Source of the DNA: Teredinibacter turnerae
Lineage (GTDB): Bacteria; Pseudomonadota; Gammaproteobacteria; Pseudomonadales; Cellvibrionaceae
NCBI RefSeq assembly: GCF_037935975.1
Contig: NZ_CP149817.1
Location: 3,534,001 to 3,598,000, forward strand
Length of the DNA stretch: 64,000 bases
Direction of reading: 5' to 3'
The notes under the pieces were generated by a model. The model worked only from the letters and a program-made list of their open reading frames with translations, was not told where the DNA came from and ran no database searches. Positions 25,890-38,662 of the stretch are shown here, piece after piece (positions within the stretch are counted from its first letter, which is position 1; the number at the start of each line of letters is the position of its first letter). Made by a program: the position numbers and the translations under genes.

Positions 25890-27179
25890 TCAGTCTTCAG
25901 GTACAGCGACTGCCGACTCAGAGTTGCCGTAAACAAGTAACGGCGCGGATTCACCGCGAATGACTGAATCGTCGACAACCACTTTAACCACGTTTTCTTC
26001 GGATGGCAGTTTGTACATGGTATCGAGTAGTACATTTTCCATAATAGAACGCAAACCACGCGCTCCAGTTTTTCGCACCATGGCCTTTTCTGCAACCGCT
26101 TCCAAGGCATCCGCACGAAAATCGACTTCGACATTTTCCATCTCAAACAGCTTCGCATACTGTTTAACCAGCGAATTCTTCGGCTCCCGCAAAATCGTTA
26201 CCAGCGCTTCTTTGTCCAATTCGTCCAAAGTGGCTATCACAGGTAAACGACCGACAAATTCCGGAATCAGGCCGTAGCGAACCAAATCTTCTGGCTCGAG
26301 ATCTTTAAGCGTCTCACCGACATTTTTACTGCCGTCTTTACTTTTAACTTCAGCACTGAAGCCAATACCGCCCTTTTCGGATCGATCACGAATAATCTTG
26401 TCGAGACCCGCGAAAGCACCACCGCAAATAAACAGGATGTTAGAGGTGTCTACCTGCAAGAACTCCTGCTGAGGATGCTTGCGACCCCCCTGGGGTGGTA
26501 CTGATGCAATTGTGCCTTCAATCAGTTTCAGTAAGGCTTGCTGTACGCCTTCACCAGATACATCGCGCGTTATCGACGGGTTATCGGATTTGCGCGAAAT
26601 TTTGTCTATCTCATCGATATAAACAATGCCCTGCTGCGCTTTTTCCACATCGTAGTCGCACTTCTGAAGAAGCTTCTGAATAATATTTTCGACATCTTCA
26701 CCAACATAACCAGCTTCGGTAAGTGTCGTCGCATCCGCGATCGTGAAAGGTACATTGAGCAAGCGGGCGAGGGTTTCGGCCAACAGCGTTTTACCACTAC
26801 CGGTCGGACCGACCAAGAGGATATTACTCTTGCCCAGCTCAACCTCGTCCTTGCCCTTTTTCTTATCGCCGACGCGCAAACGTTTGTAGTGGTTGTAAAC
26901 CGCTACCGCAAGTACCTTCTTCGCGTCCTGCTGGCCGATTACGTACTCGTCGAGCGTCGCAGAGATATCGATGGGCACGGGCAGCTTGTCGCCGTTCCCT
27001 TCTGGTGTATTTTCCTGGATTTCTTCGCGAATGATGTCGTTACACAAATCCACACATTCGTCGCAAATGAATACTGATGGCCCTGCAATCAGCTTGCGAA
27101 CTTCGTGCTGACTTTTGCCACAAAACGAACAATAGAGCAGTTTGCCACTATCTTCGTTGTCATTACCATTGTCGGACAT
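25890..27179 (-). CDS. clpX: ClpX, ATPase subunit of the ClpXP protease
   Basis: The 429-residue housekeeping ClpX has an N-terminal C4 zinc-binding domain ([11 protein letters not shown]...[10 protein letters not shown]), Walker A GPTGSGKT, the pore loop GYVG, Walker [10 protein letters not shown], the substrate-recognition RKH loop ([10 protein letters not shown]) and the IGF loop for ClpP docking (GGIGFSAEV). It unfolds ssrA-tagged and regulatory proteins and feeds them to ClpP, encoded just upstream. It serves as the in-window reference for the divergent ClpX paralogue at 60432-61727. Confidence 0.97.
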   Translation of the reverse strand: MSDNGNDNEDSGKLLYCSFCGKSQHEVRKLIAGPSVFICDECVDLCNDIIREEIQENTPEGNGDKLPVPIDISATLDEYVIGQQDAKKVLAVAVYNHYKRLRVGDKKKGKDEVELGKSNILLVGPTGSGKTLLAETLARLLNVPFTIADATTLTEAGYVGEDVENIIQKLLQKCDYDVEKAQQGIVYIDEIDKISRKSDNPSITRDVSGEGVQQALLKLIEGTIASVPPQGGRKHPQQEFLQVDTSNILFICGGAFAGLDKIIRDRSEKGGIGFSAEVKSKDGSKNVGETLKDLEPEDLVRYGLIPEFVGRLPVIATLDELDKEALVTILREPKNSLVKQYAKLFEMENVEVDFRADALEAVAEKAMVRKTGARGLRSIMENVLLDTMYKLPSEENVVKVVVDDSVIRGESAPLLVYGNSESAVAVPED

Positions 27180-27388
27180 TCATCGTCTCCAACTGAATCT
27201 TGTTCTTCGTCTTAACGCCAAAACTGCACTTATCGGCGACAGACCCAAGCCATCGCCCTTGTATAGCAAAGTCTAGCGCAAATTTGGCTAAAGTAGCCCT
27301 GCGGCTGAAGGTCTGAGCTTATTGTGTCCACGGATTAGCGTGAGTGTCAACTGAGCAAAGACCAATGCAATTAATCAGCCAACAAGCG

Positions 27389-28033
27389 CTACTTACTATC
27401 TTCAGGTACGCGCTGATAGAGTACGTCATCAACCAAACCGTAGGCTTTCGACTCTTCCGCGCTCATAAAGTTGTCTCGCTCGGTGTCACGAGCAATCTCT
27501 TCAACTGGCTTACCGGTGTGTTTCGCCATAATCTCGTTCAAGCGAGCACGGATTTTCAGGATCTCCTGCGCGTGAATATGGATATCGCTTGCCTGCCCCT
27601 GAGCGCCACCAGACGGCTGGTGAATCATGGTACGCGCGTTGGGCAAACAGAATCGTTTGCCAGCGGCACCGGCAGACAACAAGAATGACCCCATACTGCA
27701 CGCCTGACCAATACACATAGTACTGACATCTGGCTTAATAAATTGCATGGTGTCGTAAATCGACATGCCCGCGGTGACAGAGCCACCAGGAGAGTTAATG
27801 TAAAGGTGGATATCCTTATCAGGATTTTCCGCCTCAAGAAACAACAATTGTGCCACTACCAGGTTGGCCATATGGTCTTCAACCTGCCCCACCAGAAAAA
27901 TGACTCGCTCTTTGAGCAGGCGGGAATAGATATCGTAAGAGCGCTCTCCCCGCGCAGTTTGTTCTACAACAATAGGCACCAGGGAGCTTTGAATTGTAGT
28001 GGATTGTCCACCCATAGGATTAAATTGAGACAT
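27389..28033 (-). CDS. clpP: ClpP protease subunit
   Basis: The 214-residue serine protease forms a tetradecameric chamber used by ClpX and ClpA. Catalytic Ser in [15 protein letters not shown] and His in [10 protein letters not shown] are present, with the N-terminal [22 protein letters not shown] typical of ClpP. I chose ATG 28033 (MSQFNPMGG) over a TTG six codons earlier. Its promoter is visible at 28185-28212. Confidence 0.96.
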   Translation of the reverse strand: MSQFNPMGGQSTTIQSSLVPIVVEQTARGERSYDIYSRLLKERVIFLVGQVEDHMANLVVAQLLFLEAENPDKDIHLYINSPGGSVTAGMSIYDTMQFIKPDVSTMCIGQACSMGSFLLSAGAAGKRFCLPNARTMIHQPSGGAQGQASDIHIHAQEILKIRARLNEIMAKHTGKPVEEIARDTERDNFMSAEESKAYGLVDDVLYQRVPEDSK

Positions 28034-28051
28034 CAGAGAATTCCGTGACAA

Positions 28052-28340
28052 TTATGATTTGGATCGGTATGCGGGCCCATGGAAATAATGGCCGACAACA
28101 ATTTTTGGTACTGCCGACGAACATTGAGTCAGCAAACAAACGAGGCGGTGACAGCAGGCATACCTGTTTTCTTAGCTAAAATTCATTATAAGGCGAGTTA
28201 ACCCGGTTACAACGCCTTGATTCCACGGCGAAGCAAAAAAATCCCAAAAACGCCTACAAAACCGCCAGAATGAGCGTTTCACGCCCACCTGCCAGCATTA
28301 AATTTGGAGTGCGCAACCCAGCATTTCAACCCCAAGCAAA
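28052..28340 (-). other. clpP upstream region
   Basis: This gap between tig and clpP contains the clpP promoter and the tig terminator at its far end. I searched it for a sigma32 promoter; GTTGAAA occurs near 28330 but no CCCCAT-like -10 follows. No gene is visible. Confidence 0.5.
28185..28212 (-). promoter_or_regulatory. Sigma70-type promoter of clpP
   Basis: TTGTAA and a perfect TATAAT -10, 16 bp apart, read toward clpP; the leader would be about 145 nt. Confidence 0.55.
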
Positions 28341-28368
28341 AAAAAACCCCTCCGAGGAGGGGTTTTTT
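28341..28368. terminator. Strong terminator after tig
   Basis: AAAAAACCCCTC and GAGGGGTTTTTT form a near-perfect symmetric hairpin, able to terminate in both directions. Confidence 0.9.
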
Positions 28369-28382
28369 CAGATCTTCAAAGA

Positions 28383-29708
28383 TCAGGCGTCTTCTGCTTG
28401 CGCCTCTTGAGGCTTGATTACTTCGTCGTAGCTAACTGTCGCATCTGTAACAGTGGCTTTTTCCAGCAGCAATTCAACCACCTTCTCTTCCAGCGCTGCA
28501 GCCTCGACATTCGCCAACAGCTGCTCATTACTGTAATAGTAGTTGATCACTTCCTGAGGATCTTCGTAGGTCGACGCGGCCTCTTCGATCAAGGAGCGAA
28601 CAATATCTTTGTCTGCCTTCACTTCATATTTTTTTACAACTTCGGACACAATCAGCGCCAGTGCTGTACGTCGCTCAGCCTGAGCTTTGAACATGTCGTC
28701 CGGCAACAGCGCCTCAAGATCCAGGTTCTGCGCGCTCTGGCCGTATTGCTGAACCATCTGCTGACGCATTGCACCAATTTCGCTCTGCACCAACGCAGCG
28801 GGCAGATCGACCGAATTCGACTCGAGCAACGCATTCATGACCTGCTCTTTCACTTTAGCCTTGATGGCGCGCTGCTTCTCACGCTCCATATTTGACTTAA
28901 CCTCTTCGCGGAACTTCTCTTCCCCGCCTTCGGTTACGCCAAATTTGGCATAGAACTCTTCATCAAGCTTAGGCAGTTTTTCGCCCAGCACTTCGTGAAC
29001 GGTGATTTCAAATTCAGCATCTTTGCTGCGCAAATCTTCAACGTGATAGTCGTCAGGGAAAGTCACATTAATAGGCTGTGTTTCGCCAGCTTTCATGCCG
29101 GTGATGCCTTTTTCGAAGCCAGGAATCATGCTGCCAGAGCCAAGTTCCAGCTGATGCCCTTTTGCTTCACCGCCATCGAAGGCTTCGCCGTCGATTTTAC
29201 CCAGGAAGTCGATCGTGACTTTGTCACCCTTTTTCGACTTGCGCTTAACGGGCTCCCAAGTCGACTGACCTTTTTGCAGGGTCTCAACCATTTTGTCGAT
29301 ATCTGCGTCAGTGATTTCCGCGTCGTAGCGGGTAATTTCGATGTTGTCGAGTTCTTTTAACTCAACTTCTGGGTAAACTTCGAAGGTCGCAATGTATTCG
29401 ACATCCTTGCCCTCATCCATCTGCTTTGGCTCAATACTAGGCTGACCAGCAGGGCGCACAGACTCCTGACGCACCGCGTCGTAAAAGCTGCGCTGGATGG
29501 TATCGCCTAACACTTCCTGACGAACGCCTTCACCAAAACGCTGCTTGACAACTTTAAAAGGAACTTTGCCTTTGCGAAAACCATTGATTCTGACGGTTTT
29601 AGCGGCCTGCTTAAGACGCTTTTCTACTTCCTGATCGATTATCTCGGCGGGAATACCAACAGTTAATCGACGCTCCAAACCGGAAGTCGTTTCGATAGAA
29701 ACTTGCAT
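28383..29708 (-). CDS. tig: Trigger factor
   Basis: The 441-residue ribosome-bound chaperone and prolyl isomerase has the ribosome-docking signature GFRKGKVP near residue 45, an FKBP-type domain at ~150-245 (GDKVTIDFLGKIDGEAFDGGEA, LELGSGSMIPGFEKGI) and a C-terminal chaperone domain. It heads the tig-clpP-clpX-lon block. The leucine tRNA lies 43 bp upstream on the same strand and may share its transcript. Confidence 0.96.
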   Translation of the reverse strand: MQVSIETTSGLERRLTVGIPAEIIDQEVEKRLKQAAKTVRINGFRKGKVPFKVVKQRFGEGVRQEVLGDTIQRSFYDAVRQESVRPAGQPSIEPKQMDEGKDVEYIATFEVYPEVELKELDNIEITRYDAEITDADIDKMVETLQKGQSTWEPVKRKSKKGDKVTIDFLGKIDGEAFDGGEAKGHQLELGSGSMIPGFEKGITGMKAGETQPINVTFPDDYHVEDLRSKDAEFEITVHEVLGEKLPKLDEEFYAKFGVTEGGEEKFREEVKSNMEREKQRAIKAKVKEQVMNALLESNSVDLPAALVQSEIGAMRQQMVQQYGQSAQNLDLEALLPDDMFKAQAERRTALALIVSEVVKKYEVKADKDIVRSLIEEAASTYEDPQEVINYYYSNEQLLANVEAAALEEKVVELLLEKATVTDATVSYDEVIKPQEAQAEDA

Positions 29709-29751
29709 TTCGTTCCTCTTACAATTTGCAGATAGATTTCAAAATAGAGTG

Positions 29752-29836
29752 TGGTGCGGTCGGAGAGACTCGAACTCTCACACCTTGCGGCACTGGAACC
29801 TAAACCCAGCGCGTCTACCAATTCCGCCACGACCGC
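29752..29836 (-). tRNA. tRNA-Leu, anticodon UAG
   Basis: The minus strand folds as a class II tRNA. The acceptor stem GCGGTCG/CGACCGC is followed by A and an encoded CCA; the D-loop contains the AATTGGTAGACG segment; the anticodon stem CTGGG/TCCAG encloses the loop TTTAGGT with anticodon TAG. A long variable arm and the T-loop GTTCGAGTC follow. It reads CUA and other CUN leucine codons. It ends 43 bp before tig. Confidence 0.95.
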
Positions 29837-29946
29837 CTTGCTTCACAAGCTACAATTTTCTGACCTCACTTCCGTAAGCTATTGTTTTTAAAGGACAATT
29901 AAACGGTTTCTTGAGGTGGGTCAGTTTGAAGGGTGGCAATTGTGCC

Positions 29947-29989
29947 ACAGTCCATTAAGGGGTTCAACAACAAAACTGTTTTGGACTGT
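29947..29989 (-). terminator. Possible long-loop hairpin after fadA
   Basis: ACAGTCCA (29947-29954) and TGGACTGT (29982-29989) are complementary, with a loop of about 27 bases. They lie between the fadA stop and the tRNA gene. The long loop and missing T-run make termination uncertain. Confidence 0.3.
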
Positions 29990-30019
29990 GATGCGGGCCA
30001 AAATCGACCCGCAGATGGG

Positions 30020-33362
<3,343 letters not shown>

Positions 33363-33629
33363 GCTCACCTCGAACAGGTAGTTGCTGCAGTGCCATACCT
33401 TAATTTCGCCGGTAGCACCGTGCAGTGAAAAATTCGCTTGAAACGTCTGTCGTAAACGATCATAGCACCCCCACCGGCAGGTTGCCGGGGAGTGTGCGAG
33501 GGCCTGTTGACACTAATTCGATTCATTCTGTTGCGGCTAAAATTTCGCTATCAAGTGATGCGGCACCCCGACGTTTGGAGTGCAGATTGTTCGGCATAGC
33601 CCTATGCCTCACCCCTGCGGGGTTACACG

Positions 33630-33652
33630 CTAAAACGCTCCCGGCGTTTTAG
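33630..33652 (-). terminator. Terminator overlapping the XRE gene stop
   Basis: CTAAAACGC and GCGTTTTAG form a perfect 9-bp stem with a 5-base loop; the stop codon of the regulator gene is part of the stem. A second smaller hairpin (ACCCC/GGGGT, 33611-33624) follows. Confidence 0.6.
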
Positions 33653-34271
33653 TGGGTGTTCCAAATGAGCGACAAACAACGCGGGAGCGGGATTTTAGCC
33701 GCAACCCGCAGGGCTGGGCAGACTGATTGGCCAGACTGTGTGAGCGATGGAGTGAAAAGTGGAAGCCTTCGCCGATACCCAACTGATATTCGTTGCCGTC
33801 AAGGCGCAGTACCAATTCTCCTTCGACAACAATACCGCCGACGAATCCCTTGCGGATCATCCATTCGGTCGAGATCTGGCTGCCGGGGCTGTATGTCTGA
33901 CGCGAGAGGTAAACCCCGTCATGCCCCGCCTCCGGCAATGGCATAATGAGATTTTCGGTGCCATCTTTGCGAATTGAGAGAAAGTCCGCTGCCCGGTAGA
34001 TGGGCGGCAAAATCTCCAATGTATCCGAAAAAAACTCCTGCAGTGTCATAGGGATTGCAGAAAGCACTTTTTCTAGAGAGGCAACCGACGGGCTCACCTT
34101 GCCCTGCTCGATCATTGACAGCGTACTATTGGTTACCTCTGCACGACGTGCCAACTCCCGCTGGGAAAGTCCGTGCTGCTTGCGCACCGCCTGCAGCCGC
34201 TCGCCCAATCGATTGTTGGCGGATAACGCCGTTTGCTCCGACAACACTGCTTGCGGAGATTGCTCTTCCAT
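33630..34271 (-). CDS. XRE-family regulator with cupin domain
   Basis: The 213-residue protein has an N-terminal helix-turn-helix (residues ~24-78, RLQAVRKQHGLSQRELARRAEVTNSTLSMIEQGKVSPSVASLEKVL) and a C-terminal cupin (~115-195, GGIVVEGELVLRLDGNEYQLGIGEGFHF). Such PuuR-like regulators sense small metabolites. It lies 9 bp after fabY on the same strand, with AAGGAG before ATG 34271, and upstream of fadBA, so a role in lipid metabolism control is plausible. The last ~25 residues (LKSRSRVVCRSFGTPTKTPGAF) do not look like the usual short -TPPTF ending, and the final codons lie inside the terminator hairpin, so a recent change at the 3' end is possible. Confidence 0.8.
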   Translation of the reverse strand: MEEQSPQAVLSEQTALSANNRLGERLQAVRKQHGLSQRELARRAEVTNSTLSMIEQGKVSPSVASLEKVLSAIPMTLQEFFSDTLEILPPIYRAADFLSIRKDGTENLIMPLPEAGHDGVYLSRQTYSPGSQISTEWMIRKGFVGGIVVEGELVLRLDGNEYQLGIGEGFHFSLHRSHSLANQSAQPCGLRLKSRSRVVCRSFGTPTKTPGAF

Positions 34272-34280
34272 GATGGCTCC

Positions 34281-36134
34281 TTAAAAGTCATACCCCTCGT
34301 TATCTCCCAAGCTGACGGGATTAGCGAATCCGGGTAGTATTATTTCGGTACTGCTGATCGAGATTTCCTCTTCATCGATCACCCGAGTCCCGAACTCGTA
34401 TATCGGGCGTAAATCACCTTTGTCGGCCGCGGCTAAATAACGTGCGGCATCGTCTCGGCTCTGCACCTGTTTATCCTGAAAAGTGGTCCATTGACGACCG
34501 GGATAATGGCGCTCAAGATAGCGATTAACAACAGTCGGTGACAGCACTGTGGCAGTCGCATTGTTGCCACCAAAACCTTTCGAGTTCAGGAACGCAACAT
34601 CGATGTTACCGCATCCAAGGTCAATATCCTGGTTGGAGATGTGTAGCCGCGCTCCGCAAACGTCGTCTGCTACACCGTCAATAGTTTTGATGCCGGGCAC
34701 CACGCCCTGCGCGAAGGCACCGAGCGTGGCCGCCATTTGATCGCCACTGGCGGGGCCTAGGGAATGCCCAAGGTATGACTTCACCGCTGCAACAGGCCAA
34801 TGTTCAATGCTGAATGCTCGTGCGACCTGATCGAATATTTTGGATTCGGTAGTGCGGTTGTGCGGTGTACTGGAGCCGTGCGCCTGCACGAAACTCCGCT
34901 GTTGTACCGCTTCGTCACCCAACAGCGCGCGCGCCAGACCCACCGCTTTTGCCATAGTCAGGTAATTACCTGCACCCGGCGCAGAAATAGACTTTTTAAA
35001 CCCGTCAGCATTGATATAAACGCCGGGAACCGCGCCAAATACTTGCGCGCCTAGTTGCACTGCCAGGTCATCAGCCATCAACACCACATACTGAGCCGAC
35101 TCCGCAAGAGTAAAGCCACAGTTTTCGCCAAAGGGACGGCTGGCCCGGCGAAAATCAGGGCTTGCACCGACAGTAAGGCCATCCAATTTGCACAAATCGG
35201 CATCGGTCGCGAGCGCACTCATTGCGGCATAACCGTCGATAATTTCTGGAATAATAGGCGCTTCAGCAGAACCCACAACCACAACCTTGCGACGACCTGA
35301 TTTTATTTCAGCTACGCCCTGGTTAAGGTTGTATAGAAAAGTGGCACAGGCACCCGTCATACCGCCAGTGATACCCACGCTACCCAGAACGTACGCGTTG
35401 ATAAAATCTGCTGGCATGGTATTTAACCCAAGAGCCAGCTGCTTCGACGTCACCCGGCTTGCAAGTGCGCGCGACTGCATCATCCCGCCCAAACCAGTAT
35501 TGTCCAACTGGCTCATCACACTACTGCTGTATACACCAATCTCATCCGGTGCAACTGCCGAAACAATACGCTGCCAATCGATGCCCATCGATTGCACCGC
35601 GTCGCTGGCCGCCAAAATGGCGAGCTGCAAGCCACGGGGATGATGCTGTGAACGATAGTGAGAACCAGGATCGAACCCCGTAGGAAGCTGGCCCGCGGAC
35701 TGAACTGCCATTTTACTGCGGCACTTCAATAACAACGTCTGATCGGAATCGATAGTGATTTTGTAGCGTCGCCCGCCTTCATCGAGCGGGTCTGCGCGCC
35801 AGTGCTCGGGGATTGGATGCGGCAGATCGCGACCGGCTATATCAAAACTCACCGGCGACGTGGACTCGGCTTTCAAGGTGATATTTTTACCAATCGCTGT
35901 GTTATCCACATCAAAAAATGACGATTCAATTCTTCGGATCAGGGTTCCGTCCAACACCGATTGAGGGTCTAAGCGCGGGTTCCCCATCAAGTGGGCAAGC
36001 GAGTCCAGTGTTGCGGCTTTATCGGCAGCTGAAAGGCTCTCTAAAATCATCCGTTGGTACGCCTGGTGGCCGGAGCTTCTTCCGGCGGCGTTATATCCAC
36101 CAAATCCAACAATAAGAGGTAACGGAGTAGGCAT
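34281..36134 (-). CDS. fabY: FabY-type beta-ketoacyl-ACP synthase
   Basis: The 617-residue thiolase-fold condensing enzyme resembles FabY of Pseudomonas aeruginosa, which starts fatty acid synthesis from acetyl-CoA and malonyl-ACP in place of FabH. It opens MPTPLPLIVGFGGYNAAGRSSGHQAYQRMI; the catalytic Cys lies in GGMTGACATFLYNLNQG and the two His in VQAHGSSTPHN and VKSYLGHSLGPASGDQ. A further upstream ATG (36299) would add 55 unrelated residues and overlap the divergent regulator. FabY is often larger than FabB/FabF, as here. Neighbouring genes are the XRE-cupin regulator and fadBA. Confidence 0.82.
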   Translation of the reverse strand: MPTPLPLIVGFGGYNAAGRSSGHQAYQRMILESLSAADKAATLDSLAHLMGNPRLDPQSVLDGTLIRRIESSFFDVDNTAIGKNITLKAESTSPVSFDIAGRDLPHPIPEHWRADPLDEGGRRYKITIDSDQTLLLKCRSKMAVQSAGQLPTGFDPGSHYRSQHHPRGLQLAILAASDAVQSMGIDWQRIVSAVAPDEIGVYSSSVMSQLDNTGLGGMMQSRALASRVTSKQLALGLNTMPADFINAYVLGSVGITGGMTGACATFLYNLNQGVAEIKSGRRKVVVVGSAEAPIIPEIIDGYAAMSALATDADLCKLDGLTVGASPDFRRASRPFGENCGFTLAESAQYVVLMADDLAVQLGAQVFGAVPGVYINADGFKKSISAPGAGNYLTMAKAVGLARALLGDEAVQQRSFVQAHGSSTPHNRTTESKIFDQVARAFSIEHWPVAAVKSYLGHSLGPASGDQMAATLGAFAQGVVPGIKTIDGVADDVCGARLHISNQDIDLGCGNIDVAFLNSKGFGGNNATATVLSPTVVNRYLERHYPGRQWTTFQDKQVQSRDDAARYLAAADKGDLRPIYEFGTRVIDEEEISISSTEIILPGFANPVSLGDNEGYDF

Positions 36135-36290
36135 AAAAAAAGGCTCGAAAATAGCTTCAGGGTTTTTGCGCACAGTGTATTGCCCCGATTCCCCAAACAC
36201 ACAAGCCTTTTCGGACAGCAAATAATGCCATTTCGGCCACACAGTCGTACAATTAGTCAAGCTGACCACTAATTCGACTGAGCCCCGCCA

Positions 36291-37280
36291 ATGCTCCAAA
36301 TCTGCTTCCTGCTCTACCCCAATATGCTGGCAACCAGCACGACTTTACCCATGGAGCTGCTGGCGTCAGCCACCGCCCTGGCAAAGACACAACACCCGCG
36401 CAAGCACGACCGCATGCAGATAACGCTGGCATCGTTGGATGGCAAAGCGGTGGTGACCCACACAGGAATTACACTGACACCCGATTGCCAGCTCGATGCG
36501 GTGCCACCCCCGGATATCGTCTACCTGCCAGCACTCTGGCGAAACCCTGAGCCGGTTATCGCGACACAACGCGCACTACTCCCGTGGCTGCAGCGCGAGC
36601 AGCAGCGAGGCTCTTCTCTCGCAGGGGTAGGAACCGGCTGCTGGTTTCTCGCTGAAGCCGGATTGTTAGACGGTAAAGCCGCGACAACTCACTGGTACTA
36701 CTTCGAGCGGTTTCAGGCACGCTACCCAAAGGTGCAGCTAAAGCGAAGTAATTTTATTACTCAGGCAGGTAATATATTTTGTGCAGGCAGCGTCAACTCG
36801 CTGGCCGATCTGACTGTCTATTTTATTCAGCAACATTTCGGGCAGTCCGTCGCTCACCATGTGGAACGACATTTTTTTCACGAAATACGGCGATTGTATG
36901 AAACCTCGCATGCAGGCGACCAAATAGCCAAAATGCATCCGGATGAAGTCATTGTGCAGGCGGTCCACTGGCTGACCGAAAATTATCACAACGATGTCAA
37001 TGTGAGTGAACTCGCCGCGCAATTTGATATGAGCGTGCGCACCTTCAACCGACGGTTCAAAATGGCCACAGATACCACACCTCTCAGCTATTTACAGGAT
37101 CTTCGTGTAAAAAACGCGCAAGAACTTTTGAAGAGCACCAATCTGAATCTATCGGAAATCATGTTTCGGGTTGGCTATCAGGACATCGCCCACTTCACTC
37201 GCCTGTTCAAGCGAATATTGGGGCTCACTCCCACCCAGTACCGGGTGACGGTGAGAGCAAAACTTTTTTCCGCAGATTAA
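36291..37280 (+). CDS. GlxA-family AraC-type transcription regulator
   Basis: The 329-residue regulator has an N-terminal DJ-1/PfpI-like domain (~1-185, ICFLLYPNMLATSTTLPMELL, GVGTGCWFLAEAGLLDGKAATTHW) and a C-terminal AraC DNA-binding domain (~225-325, VNVSELAAQFDMSVRTFNRRFKMATDTTPLSYLQDLRVKNAQELL, VGYQDIAHFTRLFKRILGLTPTQYR). This is the GlxA/FtrA family of metabolite-responsive activators. It is divergent from fabY, with about 156 bp between the starts, so it may control fabY; that is inference from position. Confidence 0.88.
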   Translation: MLQICFLLYPNMLATSTTLPMELLASATALAKTQHPRKHDRMQITLASLDGKAVVTHTGITLTPDCQLDAVPPPDIVYLPALWRNPEPVIATQRALLPWLQREQQRGSSLAGVGTGCWFLAEAGLLDGKAATTHWYYFERFQARYPKVQLKRSNFITQAGNIFCAGSVNSLADLTVYFIQQHFGQSVAHHVERHFFHEIRRLYETSHAGDQIAKMHPDEVIVQAVHWLTENYHNDVNVSELAAQFDMSVRTFNRRFKMATDTTPLSYLQDLRVKNAQELLKSTNLNLSEIMFRVGYQDIAHFTRLFKRILGLTPTQYRVTVRAKLFSAD

Positions 37281-37395
37281 TTGTTCGAGCACCTTTGTTC
37301 CCGAGCGAGGTTGCCAGGGCCAGGGCTTGCGTTCGCGGCCGCGCGGAATTATTTGAGCAGGAATGCACTGAGCGATTAAAGCGCCGCGCAAGTGT

Positions 37396-38034
37396 TTAGG
37401 AACCTTTAATAAAAACAAATGCGTCCGCTGCGAAAAATACCAGTGTTGCATTCCAACGCGAAGCAACCCACTGCAGGGTTTCGCGAGAAAAGAAAGCGAT
37501 GTGTGTAGGGTCGTTTTTGTAATGCCAGTTTGCAAACGCCTGCTGGCTCATTACCAGCTTGGACATAGCAGCAAAATGGCCGCCTGGTTTAACGCACTGC
37601 CAAACCTGTGCTAAAGATAGCGCTGGATGACGAAAATGCTCTACAACTTCGGTCGCGATAACAAAATCGAATTGCTCGTTTAAAAATAACGGATTGTTCG
37701 CGTAAATCGGATCGTAGTTTTTTACATTGAATCCGCTGGTTCGCATTATCGAACCTACAGCGGGACCCGGTCCACAACCAAAATCCAAACCGCGGGCCCC
37801 CTCCTGCAAATGCGCTTGCAGAGGCGTTACCAGACGACTTAGAAAATTTACATAGCCCGCATCGAGAGGATCGTTTTCGTGCTTGTCGTACTCCGCTCGC
37901 TCATCGGCATGACTCAGATGAAACATCTCAGGCACGAAAACCAGCCAGCAATTAAAGCAACGCCGGTAGTGTCGCCGAGAATCCCGATGAAAGACGACGC
38001 TGGAGTTGGAGAAACAGAGGGGACATTTATTCAT
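37396..38034 (-). CDS. Zinc-ribbon class I SAM-dependent methyltransferase
   Basis: The 212-residue protein begins with a four-Cys ribbon (Cys4, Cys7, Cys26, Cys29) followed by a Rossmann methyltransferase domain: motif I GLDFGCGPGPAVGSIM, IATEVVEHFRHP and CVKPGGHFAAMSK. It resembles the Methyltransf_23 group; the substrate is unknown. The N-terminal Cys pair MNKCPLC fixes the start at ATG 38034. That ATG directly follows the T-run of the preceding gene's terminator, leaving no Shine-Dalgarno. Confidence 0.82.
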   Translation of the reverse strand: MNKCPLCFSNSSVVFHRDSRRHYRRCFNCWLVFVPEMFHLSHADERAEYDKHENDPLDAGYVNFLSRLVTPLQAHLQEGARGLDFGCGPGPAVGSIMRTSGFNVKNYDPIYANNPLFLNEQFDFVIATEVVEHFRHPALSLAQVWQCVKPGGHFAAMSKLVMSQQAFANWHYKNDPTHIAFFSRETLQWVASRWNATLVFFAADAFVFIKGS

Positions 38035-38064
38035 AAAAAAACCGGAGCCTCATGGGCCCCGGTT
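38035..38064 (-). terminator. Terminator after the small heat-shock gene
   Basis: On the minus strand ACCGG-GGC and GCC-CCGGT pair around a CATGA loop and run into seven T residues, which touch the ATG of the methyltransferase gene. Confidence 0.8.
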
Positions 38065-38092
38065 CCGTGATTAGTGCGAGAAATTATTCAGC

Positions 38093-38617
38093 TTACGCCA
38101 CTTTGTGTTGCGTCTGTTGGTTATGGCTCGGCTCAATCACTGTTTCTGATTGGCTACCAGTAGTTTGCTGATCTAGCACTTCTTGCGTTCTATTGCCGGA
38201 AATCGATATGGTACGCGGCTTCATCGCGTCGGGTATTTCGCGCACCAACTCGACATGAAGCAAACCGTTTTCCAGAGACGCTCCGGTAACAATCACATAA
38301 TCCGCCAGCTGAAAGCGGCGCTCAAAATTTCGCGCGGCAATTCCCTGGTGCAGGAATTTTCTTTCTGCCTGCCCGTTAGTGGATTTTTTTCCGGTCACAG
38401 ACAAGGTATTTTCTTTCGTCTCAATCGACAGCTCTTGCTCGGAAAATCCGGCCACGGCCATCGAAATTCGGTATTTGTCTTCACCAGTCAATTCAATATT
38501 GTACGGTGGATAACTTGGTTGACTCTGTTCAGATCGGGAAATCGCATCCAGCATATTTGCCATGCGGTCAAAACCAATCGCAGAACGGTAAAGGGGGGTA
38601 AAATCGATGTTACGCAT
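38093..38617 (-). CDS. ibpA: Small heat-shock protein (IbpA-like Hsp20)
   Basis: The 174-residue protein has the IbpA N-terminus MRNIDFTPLYRSAIGFDRMANMLDAI, the alpha-crystallin domain (~33-125, YPPYNIELTGEDKYRISMAVAGFSEQELSIETKENTLSVTGKK; FLHQGIAARNFERRFQLADYV) and a longer than usual Gln/Ser/Thr-rich tail of ~40 residues. It binds unfolding proteins at aggregates and hands them to DnaK/ClpB. GAGGA precedes ATG 38617. A sigma32-like promoter lies just upstream. Confidence 0.9.
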   Translation of the reverse strand: MRNIDFTPLYRSAIGFDRMANMLDAISRSEQSQPSYPPYNIELTGEDKYRISMAVAGFSEQELSIETKENTLSVTGKKSTNGQAERKFLHQGIAARNFERRFQLADYVIVTGASLENGLLHVELVREIPDAMKPRTISISGNRTQEVLDQQTTGSQSETVIEPSHNQQTQHKVA

Positions 38618-38662
38618 AATTCTATCCTCATAATTGAGCAATATTTTGGGTAGCCCATCCAT

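Noticed and set aside
26538-27077. 179-codon plus-strand open frame
   Set aside because: Antisense to clpX; clpX is certain and this frame reads as its mirror.
28052-28340. Sigma32 promoter for clpP
   Set aside because: GTTGAAA is present but there is no matching CCCCAT-type -10 at the right distance.
33369-33480. PsrA/FadR operator upstream of fadB
   Set aside because: GAAACG-like half-sites occur but not as the required inverted pair.
33425-33652. 75-codon plus-strand frame between fadB and the XRE gene
   Set aside because: No ribosome site, runs into the terminator of the convergent gene, composition not protein-like.
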